From Olivibacter domesticus (GTDB taxonomy: Bacteria; Bacteroidota; Bacteroidia; Sphingobacteriales; Sphingobacteriaceae), in the NCBI RefSeq assembly GCF_900109575.1, contig NZ_FOAF01000001.1:62001-126000 (forward strand): 64,000 nucleotides of DNA, in the 5' to 3' direction. The position numbers and the translations under genes are program-made. Position 1 is the stretch's first letter. Each line of letters begins with the position of its first letter. Positions 9,126 through 18,074 of the stretch are shown piece by piece. The notes beneath the pieces are model-generated. The model worked only from the letters and a program-made list of their open reading frames with translations, was not told the DNA's origin and searched no databases.

Positions 9126-10844
9126 ATGAGAAATTCTCCTGTGCTAGCGATGGCATTACTGATGAGTGCCATTCTTTTTTTATCATGCAAAAAAAATTTT
9201 CATCCAGTCGATCCCGCTGATGAGGAGGAGCAGCTGGAAGGTTATTTCTTTGACGATTTTAGTCAGATGGATACATTAACTTGGCTTACTCCCACATCAG
9301 GCGCTAGCGTGGCGCTCGAAAATGGTGCTTTAAAAATAACGATGTCAGGCTCAACCAAGTACCGAGGAGATTTTCAGCGGATAGGTGGGGTACCCATCAA
9401 TGTGACCAATTATCCGGTTATTGCAGTAAAAATGGCCAAGCCACCCAAAAGTAATTGCTTTTTTGACACTAATTTAGGTGCTTTCGATAATCGAAACAAT
9501 AACCATACGGTTATTAAAATGGCTTCAGGCAATATTTATTACTGGGATCTAAGCAGAGGGAGCTTAGGCTCGACACCGCTACCAGCGGATAGCACGATCA
9601 ATCTGTCACTTTTTCAGTTTAAAGTGGCCGATGTGGAGTTGACGGCGGCACAATTGGCCAATCAAGAATTCGATTATCCAGTGTACTGGGTAGGAGCCTT
9701 CCGATCAATAGAAGAACTGCGTCAGAAGGCCGGAGTACCTACTCCAACACCTTTCCAATTTACCGGTGCTTTTACCCATCCAGGCCTGTTGCATACAAGT
9801 AGTGATCTTGATAGGATAAAATTTTTGGTGGATAATCAAAAGCCAAATGCTTATGGATCGTACCAGCTTTTACAAGCTAATGGTAGAGCCTCGGCATCAT
9901 TTAATATGGCCGGACCTTTTACAAAACTTACCAGAGATCCCAACCAGACCGTTGATGGCGTAGCAGGGGGAGCGGTAAAGTCGCGGGTAGAGAACGATTT
10001 TCTAGCTGCTTATTATAATGCTTTAATGTGGAAAATCACAGGTAACGTGGCACATGCACAAAAGTCGACCGAAATTATCGATGCCTATGCAAATATAACT
10101 ACTGGTATTGTAGGAGCGGATGCTGAGCTGAATGGGCTCTACGGCTTTATATTGGCTAATGCAGCAGAAATAATGCGCGCTACCTATCCCGCTTGGCCAG
10201 CATCATCGGTAGCGCAGTGTGGCAATATGCTGAAACAGGTATTTTATCCAACGCTCCAGAATTTCAGACCTTACGCCCATGGTAATTGGGATATTATCTG
10301 CATGAAAGCCTTAATGTCGATTGCCATCTTTACAGAAGACCGTGATATGATGGGACGAGTGCTCACGTACTTTTATCATGGGGAAGGGAATGGAAGTATT
10401 GATAATTATGTCATCTCCTCTTCAGGTCAGTTACAGGAGAGCAACCGCGATCAGCCTCACACCATGCTGGCATTGGGGTCATTGGCCGAGCTGGCCGAAA
10501 TGGCTTATCATCAGGGGATAGACTTGTATGAGGCCTCTACCAATGCGATAATGAGAGGCTATGAATACACATCTAACTATAACCTAGGGTACAATGTACC
10601 TTATGTACTGTGGTATGATTATGGAGAAAGAAACTATCAGGATTATACACCAGAAGCGATATCCGCAAAGAACAGAGGAAACTTTCGGTCTGTATTTGAA
10701 ATAGCCTATAACCACTACGTACACAGAAAAGGTTTAGCAATGCCATTCACCTTGCAGGTGCTACAAAGTCTGCGCCCTGAAGGAGCGCCATTTGGGGCTG
10801 ATCATCCGGGCTATGGAACACTTCTATTCAATCAATGGGAATAA
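9126..10844 (+). CDS. alginate-lyase-superfamily lipoprotein with extra N-terminal domain
   Basis: The 572-residue protein has a lipoprotein signal (lipobox LFLSC, Cys at about 21). Residues about 35-205 form a beta-rich module that resembles the DUF4979-type domain and may bind carbohydrate. Residues about 215-570 form an alpha/alpha-toroid lyase domain of the PF05426 kind, starting FTHPGLLHTSSDLDRIKFL. Likely active-site regions are HGNWDIICMKALMS (about 385-398) and ESNRDQPHTMLALGSLAELA (about 437-456). Such lyases, including PL5 and PL38 types, cleave uronate polymers by beta-elimination; the actual polymer (alginate, glucuronan or other) is not decided here. It is followed 157 bases later by a shorter paralogue. 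Confidence 0.85.
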   Translation: MRNSPVLAMALLMSAILFLSCKKNFHPVDPADEEEQLEGYFFDDFSQMDTLTWLTPTSGASVALENGALKITMSGSTKYRGDFQRIGGVPINVTNYPVIAVKMAKPPKSNCFFDTNLGAFDNRNNNHTVIKMASGNIYYWDLSRGSLGSTPLPADSTINLSLFQFKVADVELTAAQLANQEFDYPVYWVGAFRSIEELRQKAGVPTPTPFQFTGAFTHPGLLHTSSDLDRIKFLVDNQKPNAYGSYQLLQANGRASASFNMAGPFTKLTRDPNQTVDGVAGGAVKSRVENDFLAAYYNALMWKITGNVAHAQKSTEIIDAYANITTGIVGADAELNGLYGFILANAAEIMRATYPAWPASSVAQCGNMLKQVFYPTLQNFRPYAHGNWDIICMKALMSIAIFTEDRDMMGRVLTYFYHGEGNGSIDNYVISSSGQLQESNRDQPHTMLALGSLAELAEMAYHQGIDLYEASTNAIMRGYEYTSNYNLGYNVPYVLWYDYGERNYQDYTPEAISAKNRGNFRSVFEIAYNHYVHRKGLAMPFTLQVLQSLRPEGAPFGADHPGYGTLLFNQWE

Positions 10845-11001
10845 TGCTATTATTCTCCAATGGCTATTATAACATTGCGGAGATCAAGTTCTGTTGAAAT
10901 TATTAGCAAATAGTAGGCGTTTTAACGCGTAATCTAAATAAAACCCTTGTTTTTTTGATCAGCGTAACCTAATAAAGAATGATCAATTAAAAACAATTAA
11001 A

Positions 11002-12240
11002 ATGAGAAAAAAACCATTAAACATCTTGTTGGGCTTATCGATGATGCTGGCCGTATCTGCTTGCTCAAAGCCAGCAGGTCAAGAATTGGAAGCGAATTTA
11101 TCAAAAAAAGCAAATTCGCCTAATCAGGTATTAGCTTTTACACATCCGGGGCTATTACATACCGAAGCAGATTTTACAAGGATGAGGGACAAAGTAAATG
11201 CGAATGCCGAACCTTGGCTTTCCGGATGGAACAAGTTAACAGCAAATGGCCGTTCACAACTTTCTTGGGTTGCACGCCCCACTGATACTGTTATACGAGG
11301 TGGCACAGGGCAAAATTATGCTGCGTTTATGTATGATGTAGCGGCAGCCTATCAAACGGCCTTACGCTGGAAAGTTAGTGGAGATGTGGCTTATGCCAAT
11401 AAATCTATTGAAATCATGAACGCTTGGTCGGCTCGGCTGAAAGCGGTAACGGGTAATGCCGACCGATATTTGGCAGCGGGAATTTACGGCTATCAGTTTG
11501 CTAATGCGGCCGAAATCATGCGCACCTACAGCGGTTGGGACACCGCGGATTTTAATCGTTTTAAGAACATGATGCTCACCGTTTTTTATCCCTTGAACGA
11601 TCGTTTTCTACGGGAACATAACGATGCTTGTATCACTAATTATTGGGCTAATTGGGATTTATGTAATATGGCCTCTATTCTCGCCATTGGCGTGTTGTGC
11701 GATGATCAGGCAAAGTACGACCAAGCAATCAATTACTTTAAAAATGGGGCAGGAAATGGTTCGATTAACAAAGCAGTGTGGACACTTCATTCGCCTACAA
11801 GAGGGCAATGGCAAGAAGCGGGTAGAGATCAAGGGCACAGTATCATGGGGGTAGGTTTAATGGCTTCTTTTTGTGAAATGGCTTGGAATCAAGGAGATGA
11901 CATGTACGGATGGAACAACAATCGATTTATGGCTGGAGCCGAATACGTGGCCGAATACAACCGAGGAAATACCGTTCCTTACAGCACCTATAATTGGGGA
12001 ACGGGCCAAAACTGTGCACCTATGTCGCAAACGGTGATATCGGCAGCTGGAAGGGGAGAAGCACGTCCCGTTTGGGAGATGATCTACAATCATTACGTTA
12101 AACGTAAAGGTATGAACCTGCCTGCTTGTGCGGGAATTGCTACACAAGTACGACCAGAGGGAGGTGGTGGAGATTATGGGCCAAATAGTGGTGGTTATGA
12201 CCAGTTGGGCTTTGGAACCTTAACTTTTACACGTGACTAA
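11002..12240 (+). CDS. alginate-lyase-superfamily lipoprotein, single domain
   Basis: The 412-residue lipoprotein (lipobox AVSAC) keeps only the alpha/alpha-toroid lyase domain. It begins FTHPGLLHTEADFTRMRDKV, almost the same phrase as in the upstream gene, and shares the two motif regions NYWANWDLCNMASILAIG and WQEAGRDQGHSIMGVGLMA. The C-terminal MIYNHYVKRKGMNLP segment is also matched in the neighbour (IAYNHYVHRKGLAMP). It lacks the N-terminal beta domain of the first copy, so the pair looks like an old tandem duplication with division of labour, for example polymer versus oligomer. Both belong to the region between the sigma-controlled unit and the hybrid regulator. Confidence 0.85.
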   Translation: MRKKPLNILLGLSMMLAVSACSKPAGQELEANLSKKANSPNQVLAFTHPGLLHTEADFTRMRDKVNANAEPWLSGWNKLTANGRSQLSWVARPTDTVIRGGTGQNYAAFMYDVAAAYQTALRWKVSGDVAYANKSIEIMNAWSARLKAVTGNADRYLAAGIYGYQFANAAEIMRTYSGWDTADFNRFKNMMLTVFYPLNDRFLREHNDACITNYWANWDLCNMASILAIGVLCDDQAKYDQAINYFKNGAGNGSINKAVWTLHSPTRGQWQEAGRDQGHSIMGVGLMASFCEMAWNQGDDMYGWNNNRFMAGAEYVAEYNRGNTVPYSTYNWGTGQNCAPMSQTVISAAGRGEARPVWEMIYNHYVKRKGMNLPACAGIATQVRPEGGGGDYGPNSGGYDQLGFGTLTFTRD

Positions 12241-12267
12241 AAAAAACAGAAATTCCAATTAAAATGA

Positions 12268-12313
12268 AGATACCCTTTTGTTTGTTTAAAGATAAGGGTA
12301 TCTCTCTGTTTCT
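12268..12313. terminator. bidirectional intrinsic terminator
   Basis: AGATACCCTT (12268-12277) pairs perfectly with AAGGGTATCT (12294-12303). T-rich sequence follows on the + side, and on the - side the reverse strand reads TTCATTTTAATT. It lies between the convergent lyase and hybrid-regulator genes and can end both transcripts. Confidence 0.75.
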
Positions 12314-12390
12314 TCAGCTCGTCGTTCGTAAGATCTACTAGGGTTCTGTGAGCTTCCAATGCCTATCTGCCTTCTCAATGCCAACGGATT

Positions 12391-15300
12391 TTACTTATTT
12401 CCATGCCCTTCCTCTTTTTGAACTTTAAAATACTTGCCGAATGCGTTGCGATGCTTTTTAATAAAATCGGACGGACTGCTGTGAAATAACTTGGTAAATT
12501 GTTTACTGAAATACTTCGGGTCGTTAAAACCAGCTTGGAAGGCAGCTTCCGTCACATTGCAGTCCGTATCAATAAGTAACTGGGCTGCTTTTCGTAAACG
12601 AATATAGCGAATGAAGGCACTGACCGATTGCCCGGATACAGCTTTAACCCGTTTATAAAGATTTGAATGGCTCATTCCTATCTCAGCGGCTAAAACCTGT
12701 ATGCCGAAGTCGGTATCGCTTAAATGCTGTTCGACAATTTCAATGCATCTACCTAAAAATTTCTTGTATTCATGCGATACAATAACTGTATTGGATTGCA
12801 GGGTGATCTCATTATAAAAGTAGTTTTGTAAATAATTTCGGTTTTGCAAGAGATTAGCTACACGAGCCACCAAATAATCCCTCTCAAAAGGTTTCGTTAA
12901 AAAATCGTCGGCTCCACTGTCGAGGCTTTTTAATTGAACCTCCTTGCTAGTACTGGCCGTTAACAATATAATGGGAATATTGGAAAAAGTTGCATCGTTT
13001 TTTAACTGTTGGCAAAAGCTAATGCCATCCAATCCCCCCATTTTATAATCTGTAATAATAAGGTCAGGTGATTTTTTGCGAACCATTTCTAAACCTTCTT
13101 CTCCATCCTCGGCCTCGTAAATATTATAGGTTGCCTTGAATATGTTTTTAATATAGGTACGGATATCAATATCATCATCCACAATTAGCAAGCTTCTTTT
13201 ATCACTGATCAATTCTTCTTTTAAATCTGCTCCCGGATCTACTAAAGTTTCCGGTATAAGGGAGTTATCTTCTAGCGGTGGGCTTGAATGAGCGTCTTTA
13301 TCAAGGAACGATGCCATAAGTTGGTCTTCCTGTTTTAAAAGTACGACCTTGAAGGTGGTACCTTCACCGAGAATACTCGTATAACTCAATTGGCCCCCAT
13401 GTAACCCGACAAATTGCTTTGCCAGGTAAAGTCCAATCCCAAAGCCTAATTTACCCGGGCTGTTTTCGGAGTCGACCTGATAAAAGCGCTCAAATAATTT
13501 ATCTCCTTCTCGGGCTGATATACCACACCCTGTGTCGGATACTTCAATTATTAATTCCTGTGAACATTCGACTACACGTAGTGCAACGCTTCCTCGGGAG
13601 GGGGTATATTTCAATGCATTTGAAATCAGATTAAACAATACCATTTCCAGTTTTTCCCGATCGCCAATTATATGTAATTCTTTATTCGAACAAATAAAAT
13701 CATAAGTGATCTGTTTCGCCTGTGCTTGATGAATAAAATAAAGATATACCTCTTCGCACAAATTATAAAAATTGAAATAGCCGCTATGCAATTGATCATA
13801 ACCTGCTTCTAATTTTCTGAACAAGAGCAACTGGTCAACTAAATTTAACATTCTTCGCGCACTTCTATGCATGATGTGCAGTTCATTGCGTGCTTCATTT
13901 TCCCTGATCCGGCTTAGCAATTCCTTAACTGGATTGATGATAAGGGTTAAAGGTGTGCGGAACTCATGGGATATATTGGTGAAGAAGGAGATCCGCTTTT
14001 CATTCAACTCCTTTTCTTTTTCATTGATGAGGCGTTCTTGTTCGAAAGCAATCAGGTCTTTCTCATGTCGTACCACTTCTGCATCGTATTCTGCTTTCTT
14101 TCGCAGCGCATCAAATTTAGATACTTTTACCTCATATTGCAGACGTGTCTGTTTCGTTCGATATCGAACATAACTATACAATAACACAAGAAGCAATAGT
14201 CCATATAATAGATATGCCCACCAGGTGCGGTACCAAGGAGGTAGAATGGTTATACGGAGCTGTGTGTCGCCCTGCATCCAAATGCCTTCGCTATTTGTGT
14301 TTCGTATGCGTAGAATATAGGAGCCCTCGGCCATGCGGTTATAATTGATGGTGCGGTTGTTACCCGCTTCATTCCAATGTTTATCCCAGCCTTCCATGAA
14401 ATAGGCATATTGTATCTTATCAGGAGCAGAGTATTCCAATGCAGCAAACTGAAAGGTGAGAGCGGTTTTGCTATAGGGGAGCACGAGTTCGTTTTCTCGG
14501 AAGGGGTGGGCTTGACCGTCAACACTTACGTTGGTGAAATAGAGTGGGGGACTGGTCTTGGAAAGGTTTATCTCCGAAGGAAAAAATAAATTGAAACCTT
14601 TTATACCGCCAAAAACAAAAGCTCCCGATGATAACTCAGTGGCGGCACATAATTGAAACTGATTGCCCTGTAAACCATCACTCTGGTAGTAGTACAGAAA
14701 TTTTTCATTTTTGGGGTTGAATTTCATGAGGCCATTGTAAGTACTCATCCACAAGAAGCCATCGCGATCTTCCAATATGGATAATACAGCATTATTGCAG
14801 AGCCCATTTTCGGTTGTATAATGTTTTGTAAGGATAAATTTTTCTCGGTCAAATTGAAATAAACCGCCCCCCTCGGTACCAATCCAGAAATGCCCCAACC
14901 GGTCTTCATAAATGCTGGTAACAGTGTAGTTAATTGGGAAAAAACGATGTTTTTTTTCTATTGTATCAATCGCTACCAGCTGAGTTAGGCTACCGCCCCA
15001 AAGCTTGCCCGCACGATCTTCGGTAATAGCAAAAAAATCACTTAATCGATCGTCGAACAAAATGAATTTATCAAGTTGATAATCAAAACGATAAAGTCCT
15101 CCCATGAGTGTGCCCTGCCGCAGGGCAGTAGCCCAGAGCTGGTGGTTTTTATCCTGATATAAATGCCGGATAACCTTGTTTTCTGTACCGCTCAGTGGAT
15201 TAATGCAGCGGTAGCGTTCAAAGCTTCCGGATGTAGAATTGTATTTGTTGATGCCGGCGTTGAAGGTAGCTATCCAGGTACTTTGACGGTGATCTTGCAG

Positions 15301-16530
15301 GATCGCTGTAATGGAATTGCTGGATAAGGAACCGGGTTTATTTTCCTGGTGCTGAAAATGGCGATAGAAACCCTTATCCGCTCGCCAAACGTAAAGACCG
15401 GCATTTTCGGTACCTACATAGAGATGATGTTGTTTATCCTCTCTGAAAGCGGAAATGGCAAAGCGCCCCGACTTATCGTTTGCTGTTTGTGTGGTGGGAG
15501 CGATTGTTTGAAAGTTTTTCTTATTCGGGTCCACGATCAATAGGCCACTTATGGAAGTACCTATCCAAATCCTGTTATCCCGATCCTTAAAGAGGGCATA
15601 TATATAGCCGTAGTCGGCCAAATTCTTTTTGTTCGGTAATAAAAAGGCTGTGGCCTGCGCTTCCTTTGTGTGATAAGTAAATAGACCGTCCTCTGCTGTT
15701 CCTATCCAAAGCTCAGTGGGTGCGCGCCAGGTAAGTGCATTTATGGTCAGTACACCGTGATGGGCTGGGCTGAGTAGAACATTTTCCATCTTTTGATCGG
15801 CTAGACCAAATTTTGATAAGCCCTGATAACCTCCGATATAAATATGCTGACTATCAGCTTCCATACTAACTGCCAATTTAGTATCATTGTTAATCAGTTC
15901 GAGCGTCATGGATTCGTATCGTAATCTACATAAGCCTATCTTTTGCACAAACACCCAAACCTCACCCCTTGGGGTAATGGTAAGGCAAGGGACCCCGTAA
16001 GTAAGATTTACTTTTTTATCGATCTTCAGCGGGATTTGCACTGCGGTAGTATTTCCTTTACTGGTATACAATAAACCTAACCCTTCAGAAGCGATGAGCA
16101 TATTTCCCCGGCGATCAGCCCTAACACTGCGGATAACCTCCTGGAGGGGCAGCGACTGGTTACTGTTATAAGGACGGTATTTTATAGTGCGAAAGCTACC
16201 AGCAGTATCGTTGTAAACGCTCACACCCTGCCTGGTAGCAGCCCAGACCTGGTGCTTGTCACCAGGAGTAATGGCGGTTAAGATATCGTGCACAAGCGAG
16301 CATGAATCACCCACTTTCTTTCTGAAAACATCGAATGTGTAGCCATCATATCGGTTTAGGCCATCCTTAGTAGCAAACCACATAAAACCATTGTGATCTT
16401 GAACGATACTCCTTACCTGATTGTTTGATAACCCACGTTCGATATCCAGATAGCTAATATTGGTCGTCTCCTGGGCTTGGAGCAACAGGGAATAACATAA
16501 ATAACTTAACGCGATAAATAGTTCTTTCAT
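12391..16530 (-). CDS. hybrid two-component system regulator (HTCS)
   Basis: The 1379-residue single-chain regulator has a signal peptide, two periplasmic seven-bladed propellers built of Reg_prop repeats (many IWIGT, LWIGTAEDGLF and FWIGTEGGGLF units, about 25-690), a Y_Y_Y domain (about 700-765), a transmembrane helix (about 770-790), a histidine kinase with SHEFRTP (His near 854) and ATP site DTGCGIS and GFGIGLYLAK, a receiver with LLIVDDD and IITDYKMGG (Asp near 1160), and a C-terminal AraC DNA-binding domain (AFQAGFNDPKYFSKQFTKL). HTCS proteins bind a specific oligosaccharide in the periplasm and activate a nearby PUL. The targets are probably the lyases or the susCD set to the right; which one is not decided by sequence. 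Confidence 0.95.
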   Translation of the reverse strand: MKELFIALSYLCYSLLLQAQETTNISYLDIERGLSNNQVRSIVQDHNGFMWFATKDGLNRYDGYTFDVFRKKVGDSCSLVHDILTAITPGDKHQVWAATRQGVSVYNDTAGSFRTIKYRPYNSNQSLPLQEVIRSVRADRRGNMLIASEGLGLLYTSKGNTTAVQIPLKIDKKVNLTYGVPCLTITPRGEVWVFVQKIGLCRLRYESMTLELINNDTKLAVSMEADSQHIYIGGYQGLSKFGLADQKMENVLLSPAHHGVLTINALTWRAPTELWIGTAEDGLFTYHTKEAQATAFLLPNKKNLADYGYIYALFKDRDNRIWIGTSISGLLIVDPNKKNFQTIAPTTQTANDKSGRFAISAFREDKQHHLYVGTENAGLYVWRADKGFYRHFQHQENKPGSLSSNSITAILQDHRQSTWIATFNAGINKYNSTSGSFERYRCINPLSGTENKVIRHLYQDKNHQLWATALRQGTLMGGLYRFDYQLDKFILFDDRLSDFFAITEDRAGKLWGGSLTQLVAIDTIEKKHRFFPINYTVTSIYEDRLGHFWIGTEGGGLFQFDREKFILTKHYTTENGLCNNAVLSILEDRDGFLWMSTYNGLMKFNPKNEKFLYYYQSDGLQGNQFQLCAATELSSGAFVFGGIKGFNLFFPSEINLSKTSPPLYFTNVSVDGQAHPFRENELVLPYSKTALTFQFAALEYSAPDKIQYAYFMEGWDKHWNEAGNNRTINYNRMAEGSYILRIRNTNSEGIWMQGDTQLRITILPPWYRTWWAYLLYGLLLLVLLYSYVRYRTKQTRLQYEVKVSKFDALRKKAEYDAEVVRHEKDLIAFEQERLINEKEKELNEKRISFFTNISHEFRTPLTLIINPVKELLSRIRENEARNELHIMHRSARRMLNLVDQLLLFRKLEAGYDQLHSGYFNFYNLCEEVYLYFIHQAQAKQITYDFICSNKELHIIGDREKLEMVLFNLISNALKYTPSRGSVALRVVECSQELIIEVSDTGCGISAREGDKLFERFYQVDSENSPGKLGFGIGLYLAKQFVGLHGGQLSYTSILGEGTTFKVVLLKQEDQLMASFLDKDAHSSPPLEDNSLIPETLVDPGADLKEELISDKRSLLIVDDDIDIRTYIKNIFKATYNIYEAEDGEEGLEMVRKKSPDLIITDYKMGGLDGISFCQQLKNDATFSNIPIILLTASTSKEVQLKSLDSGADDFLTKPFERDYLVARVANLLQNRNYLQNYFYNEITLQSNTVIVSHEYKKFLGRCIEIVEQHLSDTDFGIQVLAAEIGMSHSNLYKRVKAVSGQSVSAFIRYIRLRKAAQLLIDTDCNVTEAAFQAGFNDPKYFSKQFTKLFHSSPSDFIKKHRNAFGKYFKVQKEEGHGNK

Positions 16531-16967
16531 CAGAATAATTGTCTTTTAATAGCGATGAAACTCGCATGAGCTGTTTTTATTTTTCACATTCTGTTTTTCT
16601 CAGCGGCGTTCAAGAGATCGCTGTGCCGAGTTCATGTCCTTTTTAAAGAAGTAGCCCATATAGTTTTCATTAGGTTGGTTATGCATGTTTATATTTATTC
16701 GTGATGTCACTTGGCGCCATAAATGTAATTTTTTTTATTTACTTATAGGTTTTAAATGAGAAAGACTACTCTCCGTACATACAAGTACTGGAGCTAAATA
16801 TTTTCCTTAAGCCGGTATAGAAAGGTAATAAAAAGCCTTTTTGAGTCGAAAAAGCACTCCTTCTTTACGGATTTGTACTCCACGATACCTTGCTAATTGG
16901 GCATTTTTGTGTCGGTAACAATTAATTGTTTCTGCTAACCAATAATTGTAAAACTAAATCTTAGATC
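16531..16967. other. 437-bp divergent intergenic region
   Basis: The stretch separates the leftward hybrid regulator from the rightward AraC gene. It holds both promoters but no coding frame, RNA gene or clear long repeat was found. The element GCATTTTTGTG near 16899-16909 is a partial match to the Bacteroidota -7 box for the AraC gene. Confidence 0.55.
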
Positions 16968-17840
16968 ATGACAGCACAGCAGATTATGATTCCAACAATC
17001 GCGTCTAGTTCTTTTAATATACGGAAAGACACGACGACCAACATCCATAATAAATGGCATTGCCACGAAGAAATGGAGATTATATGTATTCATAAAGGCA
17101 CAGGGAAACAGTACATCGGTGACTCCGTCTCTACTTTCTTACCTGGAGATGTGGTTTTCATCGGACCTAATTTACCGCATTATTGGCGTTATGATAATGG
17201 CGACGAAATGCTGTGCGGTGAGGCCGTCTATTCCACGGTTCTACATTTTAAACAGGATTTTATAGGCCAATCCTGGTTAGAGTTACCCGAAGCGAAGGCT
17301 GTGAAAGCACTTTTTGTAAAAGCTGAACGGGGTGTTTTATTACGGGGAGAAGGCGCGATTGCGGTTTCAGACACACTAGAAAAAATTTATCAGGAAGAAG
17401 GCTTTAAGCGGATCGTATTGCTGTTAAATTGCTTACAAACGATGGTTAGTAATAATAGATTAAAGACACTCACCTCTATGGGGTTTCAACCGATAACTGC
17501 AGAGATAGAAGCTAATAGAATCAATGCCGTTTATAACTATATCTTACAAAACTTTAAGCATACGCTCAGTTTGGATGAGGTGGCGAACGTAGCCGACCTG
17601 TCAGCCAGTTCATTTTGTAGGTACTTTAAATTAACCACCGGAAAAACCTTTAGCCAGTTTTTGCAGGATGTAAGGATTGGTTATGCCTGTCGTTTGATGC
17701 TCGAAAACCAGTTATCGGTTAAGCAAGTATGTTATAGCTGTGGTTTTAAAAACTACACTTCTTTTCATGAAGCGTTTAAAGCCAATACCGGGAAAACACC
17801 CAAAGCCTATCTGGCGCAGCACCAAGAAAACCATGTGTGA
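16968..17840 (+). CDS. AraC-family regulator with cupin sensor domain
   Basis: The 290-residue protein has an N-terminal cupin-type ligand domain (about 20-110; WHCHEEMEIICIHKGTG, PGDVVFIGPNLPHYW) and a C-terminal double helix-turn-helix (about 190-285; LDEVANVADLSASSFCRYFK and SCGFKNYTSFHEAFKANTGK). It belongs to the group that senses sugars or oligosaccharides. It sits directly upstream of the large rightward PUL (susC 234 bases downstream) in the same direction and is a likely activator of it, alongside or instead of the hybrid regulator. Confidence 0.92.
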   Translation: MTAQQIMIPTIASSSFNIRKDTTTNIHNKWHCHEEMEIICIHKGTGKQYIGDSVSTFLPGDVVFIGPNLPHYWRYDNGDEMLCGEAVYSTVLHFKQDFIGQSWLELPEAKAVKALFVKAERGVLLRGEGAIAVSDTLEKIYQEEGFKRIVLLLNCLQTMVSNNRLKTLTSMGFQPITAEIEANRINAVYNYILQNFKHTLSLDEVANVADLSASSFCRYFKLTTGKTFSQFLQDVRIGYACRLMLENQLSVKQVCYSCGFKNYTSFHEAFKANTGKTPKAYLAQHQENHV

Positions 17841-18028
17841 AAATTTACTAAATAAAATGTCAAGAAAACAACTAAGTGTAATTAGCCAATCACTAAAGAT
17901 AATTGCCATGAATTTAGCGTGTTTTTAAATGCAAGGTTTTGCTAATTAGCATATTATACGTGTTTCTTGTACAGAATATAAGCATAGCCAAACTTGATAC
18001 CGAGCTTCCTGAACCGATTTAGGATGCC

Positions 18029-18036
18029 TATTTTTG
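18029..18036 (+). promoter_or_regulatory. candidate -7 element for the second susC
   Basis: TATTTTTG fits the Bacteroidota -7 consensus TAnnTTTG exactly and lies 38 bases upstream of the susC start at 18075. No convincing -33 TTTG box is found at the usual distance, so the assignment rests on one box only. Confidence 0.4.
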
Positions 18037-18074
18037 TGAGGTTCTGTCAAACAATCTAACCAATAAATGAACAA

